Assembly (NCBI GenBank): GCA_031363055.1
Contig: JANLTP010000041.1
Coordinates: 1-16,480, forward strand
Reading direction: 5' to 3'
From: JANLTP01 sp031363055
Lineage (GTDB): Bacteria > Pseudomonadota > Gammaproteobacteria > Burkholderiales > Burkholderiaceae_E
Length of the DNA: 16,480 bases
The position numbers and the translations under genes were made by a program. Positions 6,294 through 12,605 of the stretch are shown here, in pieces. Under the pieces are notes generated by a model. It was not told where the DNA came from and did not search any database. It was given only the letters and a program-made list of their open reading frames with translations. Each line of letters begins with the position of its first letter. Position 1 is the first letter of the stretch.

Positions 6294-8146
6294 GAAGGTA
6301 TCCTGGAAGTGGCGAGTTGACCGCGTGCCTGCGCCCGAAAAATGCTCGCATACCGACCTCGTCTTGCCATCAGTTCGACATGAGTACCTTGCTCGGCAAT
6401 CCGGCCTTGGTCGAGCACGACGACCTGATCGGCCTTGGGAAAAACGGCCAGGCGCTGTGAAACCAGCAATATCGTCACTCTGCGCTCGGCAGGGCGGTCC
6501 GGCCCGAACGCGTCGCGCAGTGCTGCAATGATGAGCGTCTCAGTCGCAATGTCAACGGCGGAAAACGGATCATCCAGAACCAGCAGGCCTGGCAATTCGG
6601 GGGCGAACGCCGCAATCGCACGAGCCAAACCGAGGCGCTGACGCTGGCCACCTGAGAGGCGCACGCCACTGTCTCCGATCAGGCTATCCAGGCCCTCGGG
6701 AAAATCGGCGAGATCGGTATCCAACGCGGCAATCTGAAGGGCTCGAGCCAAGTGCTCAGGGTCGAGCGCCGGGTTGCCGATCAACAGGTTGTCTCGAATT
6801 GAACCGGAGAAGAGTTGCACACTCTGCGGCAGGTAGCCGATTCGCGCGGACAGTTCGTTCGATGTTACGCCAGCCCCTGTGAAGAGCCGGGCGTGTCCCG
6901 AGTCATTGGGGTAGATACCCAACGTCGCACGCGCCAGCGCGCTCTTGCCCGACCCGACGGCACCCGTTACGGCAACCAGGCTACCCGGCGCGATGTCGAG
7001 CGTGACATCGGTGAGCGCAGCCTCGGTTGCGCCCGGGTAGGTAAACGTGAGCTTCGAAAGCAATACCCGCAACGGGCCAGCGTGCTCGGTAACGGCCTCG
7101 GATCGACTGGTCATGACTTCAAGCCCGGCGCCAGCGACATGCGCCGGCTTGAAGGAGGCAAACCGAGGTTCGCGCGCGACATCGAAGGCCGGCGCCAGCA
7201 TCGGCAATAGTCGTGCATAGGCCGCCGCACCGCTCTGGATCGAATTGAGTAGTTGCGGGATACGAAAGCCACGTTCGACAAAGCGCACGAACAGTGCCAG
7301 ATAGCCAACGAAGGCGCCGACGCTCATGGCACCATCGACTACGCGTTCGCCGCCTTGCCAGATCACGAACAGAATACCCGAGGTCATCAGGGCGCTGTAT
7401 AGCGGTGGCAAACCGAGCCGCAGCCGGGCCGCGCTCAGATTCTGCGCGGCCAAAGCCTGCGAGCAATGAGCGATGACGCCGTTGGCAACTGAGCTTTTGC
7501 CGAACAGGCGCAACACACGGGTCCCCAATAACAATTCCTGAATGTTTGCGGTCAATTCGGCGTTCGCTTGCCTCGCCCGCGCCGTTCTCGCGGCAACCCA
7601 GCGTCCGGAGGCATGCGCAATCAACATCGCGACGGGTACCGGCACGAGCGCCATCAGCGTCAGTTTTACGTCGATGAAAAACATTGCCGTCAGAAACGAC
7701 AGCGAGAACAGAACCGTGTCCCAGCACTCAATGGTGAACTCACGAATGCCGACGCCGAGTACTTCAACGTCTCCAATGATGCGCGTCATCTGATCGCCGA
7801 TGGACAATCGATGCAGATCAGCGAGCGGGCGTATCAAGGTTCCGCGCAATGCATCGGCGCGCAGATTGGCGCGAATACGCGCATTGGCGGTAATCAGCCA
7901 CCAGCGCTTGAGCACGCGCGGCCCTTCGGTCAGGATTGTGCCGGCCACCAGCAGCAATGCCGCCACTGTTACCTCATGCGACGTCGCAGCCCCGCGCTCG
8001 AAGGCAAGCGCTGCATCAATCGCCCGTCCGAGCAGAATCGCAGGCAGGACGACCGCCGTGTTCATGACGATACCAGCCAGCGATCCGAGCATCAATTCGC
8101 CGGCAACCTGGCGAAAGTACGGGCGCAGTTTCCATAAGTAGTTCAC
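6290..8146 (-). CDS. ABC exporter half-transporter, MdlA-like (degenerate-site subunit of a heterodimer)
   Basis: A 618-residue half-transporter with a six-helix exporter domain (about residues 15-305) and a nucleotide-binding domain: Walker A GAVGSGKSA (about 393-401), canonical signature LSGGQRQR (about 496), Walker B LLVLDDPFSAVD (about 521). Two catalytic positions are altered: the Walker B glutamate is aspartate (LDD) and the switch histidine is glutamine (VSQRL, about 563). The same pair of changes is known in TM287 of the TM287/288 heterodimer, and aspartate is also found in MdlA, so this subunit should carry the non-hydrolysing site. The start is GTG at 8146; in-frame extension is blocked by a TGA at 8155-8153, so GTG is well supported. 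The partner gene overlaps its stop by four bases. Confidence 0.88.
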   Translation of the reverse strand: MNYLWKLRPYFRQVAGELMLGSLAGIVMNTAVVLPAILLGRAIDAALAFERGAATSHEVTVAALLLVAGTILTEGPRVLKRWWLITANARIRANLRADALRGTLIRPLADLHRLSIGDQMTRIIGDVEVLGVGIREFTIECWDTVLFSLSFLTAMFFIDVKLTLMALVPVPVAMLIAHASGRWVAARTARARQANAELTANIQELLLGTRVLRLFGKSSVANGVIAHCSQALAAQNLSAARLRLGLPPLYSALMTSGILFVIWQGGERVVDGAMSVGAFVGYLALFVRFVERGFRIPQLLNSIQSGAAAYARLLPMLAPAFDVAREPRFASFKPAHVAGAGLEVMTSRSEAVTEHAGPLRVLLSKLTFTYPGATEAALTDVTLDIAPGSLVAVTGAVGSGKSALARATLGIYPNDSGHARLFTGAGVTSNELSARIGYLPQSVQLFSGSIRDNLLIGNPALDPEHLARALQIAALDTDLADFPEGLDSLIGDSGVRLSGGQRQRLGLARAIAAFAPELPGLLVLDDPFSAVDIATETLIIAALRDAFGPDRPAERRVTILLVSQRLAVFPKADQVVVLDQGRIAEQGTHVELMARRGRYASIFRAQARGQLATSRIPS

Positions 8147-8159
8147 GCCGATTCAGTCA

Positions 8160-8755
8160 TCAAGACTGCACGCCATAGACGAAATCATCGAACAAGGTTC
8201 TGCTATCGGCCTTGGTCCAGACCCCAACGGCGCCGTTCCCTGAAATATGCGCGTCGCCCAATTCAATGTAGCAGTGACCGTTGAATATCACGCGAATGTG
8301 TCGGCCAGAGAACTCGACGCGCAATGAATGCCAGATATTGCCTGGCACGGGCGCTGGAACATACTTCAGCGTCTGTCGGTGACCACGTTCGGTGTAGTAA
8401 AGAGATACGTTGTCTTCAAGTGCGTTGGCGCGCGCGACGTAATAATGACCTGCATCTTTGAAGCGCCAGACAACTCCACCGGCCTGATCCTCAAGTCCGC
8501 CGATAGCTTTGAACCTGACCTCAACGAATCCGTCGGCAAACGACGAATCGGATCGCACACACCAGGGAAAAGTTCCATGGCCCGACTGCGCCAGCACAGT
8601 TGGTCGGGCAGGTTCCGAGTCGTCTGCAAGCACGCTCCATTGAGGAGTACCTCGGCCGGTGAGGCCGACCAGCCAACCAGCCAACCAGCAGGTAAGGTGC
8701 CGGGCTGCTCCTGGGCGAACGAAAACGATTGGCTGCTCAAGATCGATTTATTCAT
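8160..8755 (-). pseudogene. Concanavalin-like (DUF1080-type) paralogue, frameshifted by an 8-bp duplication
   Basis: The C-terminal 170 or so residues align closely with the secreted protein at 2502-3158: TGRGTPQWSV, DGFVEVRFKAIGG, DQAGGVVWRFKDAGHYYV, ARANALEDNVSLYY, WHSLRVEFSG, GAVGVWTKADS. The N-terminal part (MNKSILSSQSFSFAQEQPG) is in another frame. The break falls in a tandem 8-bp repeat at 8669-8684. Deleting one unit makes a single 195-codon frame whose segment GTLPAGWLVGLTGRGTPQW aligns without gaps to GTVSAPWRCGTTGRGTPHW in the paralogue. The ATG at 8755 is the best restored start, but its ribosome site is poor and no signal peptide is seen. It could be a pseudogene, a phase-switchable gene, or a sequencing or assembly error. 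It lies 53 bases after one gene and 13 bases before the GTG of the first ABC gene. Confidence 0.8.
8669..8684. repeat. Tandem 8-bp duplication causing a frameshift
   Basis: The plus strand reads ccagccaa twice in succession, followed by ccagca, a partial third unit. On the coding strand this is TGGTTGGC-type repetition. One extra unit adds eight bases, shifting the frame inside the concanavalin-like gene. Removing it restores homology with the paralogue exactly at this point. Confidence 0.92.
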
Positions 8756-8808
8756 GAATTTTGGTGTCCCAATTGAGTTTGAAGGAAGGATCCAGTGTTG
8801 AGTTTCAT

Positions 8809-9471
8809 TTAGTTGGTCAATGCGGGCAAACATGCGCCCCCAGTCATTCGCCTCAAAGGAAGTTTGCTGGCGCGCCGGGCGCTCAGATGAATCCGCCAAA
8901 ACGAGCCCTGGATCGTATTGAGTGCGATCAATTCATCGCGACTCGCGAAGGCAAGCCTGGTGAAACCGAAATCTTTGTCGCCCTCTGAATCCATCGCGAT
9001 CTCGATGCGCTCAATCGCTAGGCTTTGAGCGTCAATTCGCCAAAGTGTTGGCTCGATATTGCTGGATACCACGACGTTACCGACCGCATCAACGATCAAG
9101 TCCGGGGCACAACTGAATTGATCGTCGAGGTTGATCCAGCCTGGCAACGAGAATTGCCGAACTATCGCGCCGGTTTGACCGTTGCCGAGCAAAATGACAC
9201 CGTTTGCGATCGACCAGACTCGGTTGCTCGCCGCATCACGCTGCGCGATCGGTAGGGATGAGACGGGCGTAGATTGTGCGCGGCTACCGGCGGCGCCAGT
9301 GCCTTGTGGCAACTGCGTGTGGATGTCAAGGCTGGCTATCAGGGCAACGATCCCGCAACCCACAGTAAGCCAGAATCGCAACCCATTTTTAGCAGATTGA
9401 TTCGTGACTCCCGAGCGCGATGCTTTGGCCGATGAATCGATGTTCAGTCTGGTTGCTGGAATTACGTTCAT
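8809..9471 (-). CDS. Membrane-anchored protein with propeller-like periplasmic domain
   Basis: A 220-residue protein I cannot assign to a named family. Residues 1-30 are polar and basic, about 31-50 form one transmembrane segment (LRFWLTVGCGIVALIASLDI), and the rest would face the periplasm. That part has short repeats like propeller blades: NRVWSIANGVILLGNGQTGAIV, APDLIVDAVGNVVVSSNI followed by EPTLWRIDAQSLAIERI, DELIALNTIQGSFWRIHL. Only two to three blades fit, so it is not a full propeller. The ATG at 9471 is preceded by GGGG at a suitable distance. It is the first clear gene of the minus-strand run that continues through the ABC exporters to the YncE-like protein, and may supply a sensing or docking partner. 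Confidence 0.65.
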   Translation of the reverse strand: MNVIPATRLNIDSSAKASRSGVTNQSAKNGLRFWLTVGCGIVALIASLDIHTQLPQGTGAAGSRAQSTPVSSLPIAQRDAASNRVWSIANGVILLGNGQTGAIVRQFSLPGWINLDDQFSCAPDLIVDAVGNVVVSSNIEPTLWRIDAQSLAIERIEIAMDSEGDKDFGFTRLAFASRDELIALNTIQGSFWRIHLSARRASKLPLRRMTGGACLPALTN

Positions 9472-9475
9472 TTCA

Positions 9476-9589
9476 CTACCCCCAATGCTTCTTCAAAGAG
9501 ACAATGCCGCCTCCAGAATGACCGGGCGCAATGCTTTGAGGATTGGACGAATGACCGTCTTGGAGGAAAATTCCCGGGGGATCCTGCAT
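9476..9589 (-). CDS. Possible small peptide gene (37 residues)
   Basis: A short frame starts at ATG 9589 and stops at TAG 9478-9476, four bases before the ATG of the membrane-anchored protein gene. The product starts MQDPPGIFLQDGHSS and ends with SGGGIVSLKKHWG, a Gly-Gly stretch followed by a basic, tryptophan-containing tail. This loosely resembles a double-glycine leader and core peptide, and ABC exporter genes lie downstream. However, those exporters have no C39 peptidase domain, the ribosome site is poor (GGGGC almost touching the ATG), and frames of this length arise often by chance. Confidence 0.2.
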   Translation of the reverse strand: MQDPPGIFLQDGHSSNPQSIAPGHSGGGIVSLKKHWG

Positions 9590-9673
9590 CGCCCCGTACT
9601 GCAACCACCGACAGTGATGTTTTAGACCACCGCCGTCAATGGAATCAAATTAAGAAATGCCCGTGTTGAAAAA

Positions 9674-9718
9674 TGCATGTGCTAAAGACATGCACGAGAC
9701 CGAAGCGGACGCTTCGGT
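9674..9718. other. Two adjacent perfect inverted repeats
   Basis: TGCATGT (9674-9680) pairs with ACATGCA (9688-9694) around a 7-base loop. Four bases later ACCGAAGC (9699-9706) pairs with GCTTCGGT (9711-9718) around GGAC. No T-run follows on either strand, so a terminator is not clear. They may be part of a structured RNA, a leader for the minus-strand run, or remnants of a lost element. Confidence 0.55.
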
Positions 9719-9933
9719 GACTACGGCAATCAGGCGCAATGAGCGTTGGGATGAGCATGTGCGGTGTCCAGTGAAAACCCGACGAGAATCACAGAACTTG
9801 GGCGACTAGGACACCGCCTGGGAGCCGGGAGTCTGCGAGATATCCCGGGACATTGATCTTATTCGAACTGCAACGCCGATGCAAGTCGAACGCCGATCTG
9901 GTTGGCTAATATATAGCTCCCTAACCGCCCAGC

Positions 9934-10582
9934 GAATACCGTGGCATGGACGGTCAACTGATCAAATGATTGGATATGGCACCACCGCCATTCCGATTGG
10001 GTTGGGCGCCGAATTACGTTTTTGATCAACCCGCGTTCGAGCGCATCAATCGCGCTTCGCGGCTCGCTACATCGTCGCCTGCGGTGGCGGCGCACATGAC
10101 GCCGCCCTTCATGGCGCAAGGGATGGCCCAAGGTCTTCGCGACGCACAAAACCTGGCCTGCAAACTGCGGCTCGTGCTCGATCATCAATCGGCCGATTCC
10201 CTGCTCGACACCTGCGCAGAAGAAAGGCGCCCGCACGTGCGCGAAAGGACCCTCACCGCGATCGGGCTGGGTCGCGTCATATGCCAACGGGACGCGGACC
10301 GCGCACGACAACGAGACCTGCAACTACTGGCTGAACAGGGTGCGACGATTCGGACTGCGTTTCGCCAGATCATGATCCCGGATCTCAAAAACGGATTGAT
10401 CGCCGCCGATACGCCCGGCGCCGGCCGCTTGTTTCCGCAGCCCAACGTCCGAACGGAATCCTTCAGCGGCCGCCTCGATGATCGCTCGACCCGACAACTA
10501 CGTCTTTGGCACCGCCGACTCGCCAACGGGAGGTGTTGTGTTGCTACGCCGGCTCATCGACGCCCTGCATGTCCGGATTTGA
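9934..10582 (+). pseudogene. Decayed FAD-dependent monooxygenase (MhpA-like) remnant
   Basis: Pieces of an aromatic-ring hydroxylase of the MhpA type lie in order but in three reading frames. DGQLIK, a TGA at 9967-9969, then MAPPPFRLGWAPNYVFDQPAFERI are in one frame. ARYIVACGGG (10065-10094) is in a second. AHMTPPFMAQGMAQGLRDAQNLACKL, LLDTCAEERRPHVRER and PGAGRLFPQPNVRTE are back in the first. RPDNYVFGTA and the C-terminus, ending at TGA 10580-10582, are in the third. Intact relatives have about 500 or more residues. The N-terminal Rossmann region and more than 100 residues between the ARYIVAC and AHMTPPF segments are missing. The gene thus has a stop, at least two internal deletions and frameshifts, and cannot make an active enzyme. 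Confidence 0.85.
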
Positions 10583-10599
10583 GTGCGCCACAGCGCACT
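10582..10599. terminator. Small GC-rich hairpin after the pseudogene
   Basis: AGTGCGC (10582-10588) pairs with GCGCACT (10593-10599) around CACA, starting at the last base of the pseudogene stop codon. No T-run follows, and its right arm abuts the -35 of the toxin-antitoxin promoter. It may be a relic terminator of the monooxygenase gene. Confidence 0.4.
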
Positions 10600-10637
10600 T
10601 GACGAACCCACTTCTTAGTTATTACAATTATTATAAC
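10599..10637 (+). promoter_or_regulatory. Promoter and palindromic operator of the toxin-antitoxin operon
   Basis: TTGACG (10599-10604) and TACAAT (10623-10628) are spaced by 18 bases and each is close to consensus. The AT-rich imperfect palindrome GTTATTACAATTATTATAAC (10618-10637), with eight of ten arm positions paired, covers the -10 and the start region. Antitoxins of this class usually bind palindromes over their own promoter, so an autoregulatory operator is likely (inference). Confidence 0.6.
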
Positions 10638-10651
10638 AATGGAGATTGCCG

Positions 10652-10879
10652 ATGGTCAAGCTCAAAGTGCGCAAATTTGGCAATTCGCTGGGTGTGGTCC
10701 TGCCCAAGCAAGTAATCAGCCGTTTGCAAACCAGCGAAGGACAACCGCTGTTTCTGATCGAGGGGCCGGACAGCGGCTATCAGCTCACACCCTACGATCC
10801 GGCGTTTGCCGAGAAGATGCGCCGCGCCGACGACATCATCAATCGGTACCGCAACACCTTGCACGAATTGTCGAAGTGA
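10652..10879 (+). CDS. AbrB/MazE-type antitoxin
   Basis: A 75-residue protein starting MVKLKVRKFGNSLGVVLPK, the swapped-hairpin AbrB/MazE DNA-binding fold (about residues 3-45). It is followed by a charged C-terminal tail (EKMRRADDIINRYRNTLHELSK) that should wrap around and neutralise the toxin. The ATG at 10652 is supported by GGAG seven bases upstream; an in-frame TTG at 10646 is less likely. The stop TGA overlaps the GTG start of the toxin gene, which implies coupled translation. It is likely autoregulated through the palindrome just upstream. The partner is a Doc-like toxin. Confidence 0.9.
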   Translation: MVKLKVRKFGNSLGVVLPKQVISRLQTSEGQPLFLIEGPDSGYQLTPYDPAFAEKMRRADDIINRYRNTLHELSK

Positions 10880-11277
10880 TTGAACTGGTATGGGTCGACG
10901 AACGTGACGCGATTGCGCTGCACGATCGGCTCCTGGCGCTGCACGGCGGAGGCCAGGGAACCCGAGATCTCGGCCTGCTGCAGTCAGCGCTTGCGCGCCC
11001 ACGGCAGATGTTGGCCTACGCGAGCGACTCGGATGTCATCACTTTGTCCGCCGCCTACACAGTTGGCATCGTCAAGAATCACCCCTTCATCGACGGCAAC
11101 AAGCGCACCGGATTTGTGGTCGGTGTGCTCTTTCTCGAATCAAACGGTTTTCGCTTTACGGCCACTGAAGAGGACGCGGCACGGGCAATCTTGTCGTTGG
11201 CTGCCGGGACGCTGACCGAGGAATCGTTCATTCTGTTTTTGCGCGAGAACTCGGTTCAGACAGCCTTGTGCAAGTAG
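10876..11277 (+). CDS. doc: Doc/Fic-family toxin (death-on-curing)
   Basis: A 133-residue Fic-fold protein of typical Doc length. The N-terminal landmark GTRDLGLLQSALARP (about residues 28-42) and the core motif HPFIDGNKRTG (residues 69-79) are intact. The lysine in NKR, in place of the glycine of Fic proteins (GNGR), is typical of Doc kinases such as that of phage P1, which phosphorylates elongation factor Tu; that activity is inferred here. The start is GTG at 10876, overlapping the antitoxin stop as GTGA; no ATG gives a full domain. Its last 22 bases overlap the 3' end of the convergent nitrile hydratase beta gene. Confidence 0.92.
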   Translation: MIELVWVDERDAIALHDRLLALHGGGQGTRDLGLLQSALARPRQMLAYASDSDVITLSAAYTVGIVKNHPFIDGNKRTGFVVGVLFLESNGFRFTATEEDAARAILSLAAGTLTEESFILFLRENSVQTALCK

Positions 11278-11867
11278 CTGTGGAAGACACCGACATGCAC
11301 TTCGGCGTCTTCGGCGCCGTTTGGCCAGAGATCAGCGCTCCTGAAACATACATCGAAGGTGCGCTGCTTGGGCGATGAAAGTCCGTGACCCGCTGCGTCG
11401 GGAAACGGATACTCGGGTGACACACCGACGATGCGCCCGGTCTTGCCGCGGATATAGGCTGGCAGTCGAATGTGCCCTCCGACAAATTCGCTTTTCACCG
11501 TCACCAGGTCACCGATCTTCAACTCGGGCAGTTCCTCTGCAGCTACGCGCCCAGGTTTGCTCGGCGTCGAGAGCGGAACAGTTTCGCCCACCAGCGCGTT
11601 TAATTCTTCGCGCTTGATGATTGCCTTCTCCACGCACAGCGCCGCAACGGACGTGAATGTTCGCTCGAAGTACGATGCGCCGACGTAGTGTCGGGGCTCC
11701 ATGCGCTCGATCGCATGCCGATACTCGTCCATGTTGAAGACGCGCCGTTTCACCAATCCGCCCATCAGCGCATTGATTCGGACTTCCCAGTCCTCACTGA
11801 ACGGCTCATCCTTTTTTACCACCGGGCCGAAGCCTTGACGGCCACCGAGATCATGCAATCCATCCAT
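11256..11867 (-). CDS. nthB: Nitrile hydratase subunit beta
   Basis: A 203-residue beta subunit of nitrile hydratase, which pairs with the alpha subunit to hydrate nitriles to amides. Family landmarks are MDGLHDLGGRQGFGPV at the N-terminus, EDWEVRINALMGGL, KIGDLVTVKSEFVGGHIRLP and YIRGKTGRIVGV (the SH3-like barrel), and a C-terminal FRSADLWPNGAEDAEVHVGVF. The length is slightly below the usual 210-230 residues. The start ATG at 11867 follows the alpha stop by 12 bases, with AAAGGG upstream. No cobalt or iron activator gene follows; the space is taken by the converging toxin gene, which overlaps by 22 bases. Confidence 0.93.
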   Translation of the reverse strand: MDGLHDLGGRQGFGPVVKKDEPFSEDWEVRINALMGGLVKRRVFNMDEYRHAIERMEPRHYVGASYFERTFTSVAALCVEKAIIKREELNALVGETVPLSTPSKPGRVAAEELPELKIGDLVTVKSEFVGGHIRLPAYIRGKTGRIVGVSPEYPFPDAAGHGLSSPKQRTFDVCFRSADLWPNGAEDAEVHVGVFHSYLHKAV

Positions 11868-11879
11868 GGCTTTTCCCTT

Positions 11880-12539
11880 TCAGAGGCGAGCGCTGGTCAG
11901 GGGCGCACCGGCCAGACTCGCCGTTGCAGTATGGGAAGTTTCAAGTCGCGCGGTCGCCGCATACGGCGGCTCGAGTCGCGCCGCGCCGATCATCGAGTCC
12001 TTGCTGACCAGACGAGCGAGTTGCTCTTCGGTCCAGTCATCCGTACCCGGCGGTCGCATCGGCAAAACCATGTAGCGCGTATCCGTCGTCGTATCCCACA
12101 CCTTGAGGCTCACAGCCTCGGGCAACGCGAGCCCGAGCTCCGACAAAACGGTGCGCGCTTCGCGCACGGCGCGCGCACGATATTCGAGGTTCTTGTACCA
12201 GCCTGGGGGCATGCCGATGATGGTGTACGCCGTGCACGAGCACAAGGTGCAGCAGATGAGATTGTGTACGGTCTCGGTGTTCTCCTTGACCACCAGGCTG
12301 GCGTGATGCTCCGGCATAGCGAAGCCGAGCGAGGCAGCAGCCGCCTTGCCGTCGGTCATCAGGAACTGTTTGAAATGCGGGTCGGTCCAGGCCTTCGCAC
12401 ATAGCCGCGCACCATTGGTAGGCAGCCATTCTTCGTTCACTCGGTGCCGGTACTCATCGAGCGCATCAGCGTCAAACAGCCCTTGGTTCATGGCCAACTG
12501 GCCCAGCGCGTCGACTTTTTTATCCATTTCAACGGTCAT
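11880..12539 (-). CDS. nthA: Nitrile hydratase subunit alpha
   Basis: A 219-residue catalytic subunit. The metal-binding claw is CTLCSC at residues 97-102; in this family the second and third cysteines are oxidised and bind non-corrin Co(III) or Fe(III). The remainder is typical: TNGARLCAKAW, VVKENTETVHNL, GMPPGWYKNLEYRARAVRE, LPMRPPGTDDW, SKDSMIG. Threonine in CTLCSC is usual for cobalt enzymes, but the next residues TAY resemble iron enzymes (TAW) rather than cobalt YPW, so the metal is uncertain. An extra cysteine (Cys96) precedes the claw. After the normal end there is a tail of about 30 residues made of ten-residue repeats. The start ATG at 12539 is supported by GGAGG six bases upstream. 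It lies 66 bases after aceE. Confidence 0.93.
   Translation of the reverse strand: MTVEMDKKVDALGQLAMNQGLFDADALDEYRHRVNEEWLPTNGARLCAKAWTDPHFKQFLMTDGKAAAASLGFAMPEHHASLVVKENTETVHNLICCTLCSCTAYTIIGMPPGWYKNLEYRARAVREARTVLSELGLALPEAVSLKVWDTTTDTRYMVLPMRPPGTDDWTEEQLARLVSKDSMIGAARLEPPYAATARLETSHTATASLAGAPLTSARL
11883..11981 (-). repeat. Degenerate 30-bp repeats coding the nitrile hydratase alpha tail
   Basis: Three consecutive 30-base units (11981-11952, 11951-11922, 11921-11892) and a 9-base partial unit code ARLEPPYAAT, ARLETSHTAT, ASLAGAPLTS and ARL. The units share the GCGCGACT-like start and the ACC/ACG end, and have diverged. They lie after residue 186, beyond the usual end of the family, just before the stop. 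Confidence 0.75.
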
Positions 12540-12605
12540 GTCATGCCTCCGGAAAATGTTCAAGCAGAACTCTACAGGGTCTTGATGCCAACCGTGTATG
12601 CAATG

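Larger units (their letters stand above)
9472..9933. other. Gene-poor stretch upstream of the minus-strand run
   Basis: About 460 bases without a convincing gene. A 37-codon frame lies at 9589-9476 on the minus strand (listed separately). Hairpin-forming inverted repeats lie at 9674-9694 (7-bp stem), 9699-9718 (8-bp stem) and 9825-9848 (6-bp stem). A weak minus-strand promoter (TTGATT at 9648-9643, 17 bases, CTAAAA at 9625-9620) could serve the downstream run. The rest shows stop codons in all frames and no recognisable family or mobile-element ends. Confidence 0.5.

Noticed and set aside
9571..9586. Adjacent SmaI- and BamHI-like sites (cccgggggatcc) suggesting cloning-vector sequence
   Set aside because: The flanks do not match common polylinkers, and two such sites can occur by chance in GC-rich DNA.
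9404..9625. A 73-codon plus-strand frame crossing the start of the membrane-anchored protein gene
   Set aside because: It covers the start region of the minus-strand gene, lacks a ribosome site and has no recognisable features.
9859..10323. A 154-codon minus-strand frame over the monooxygenase remnant
   Set aside because: The plus strand has clear MhpA-like segments in the same place, so the minus-strand frame is a shadow.
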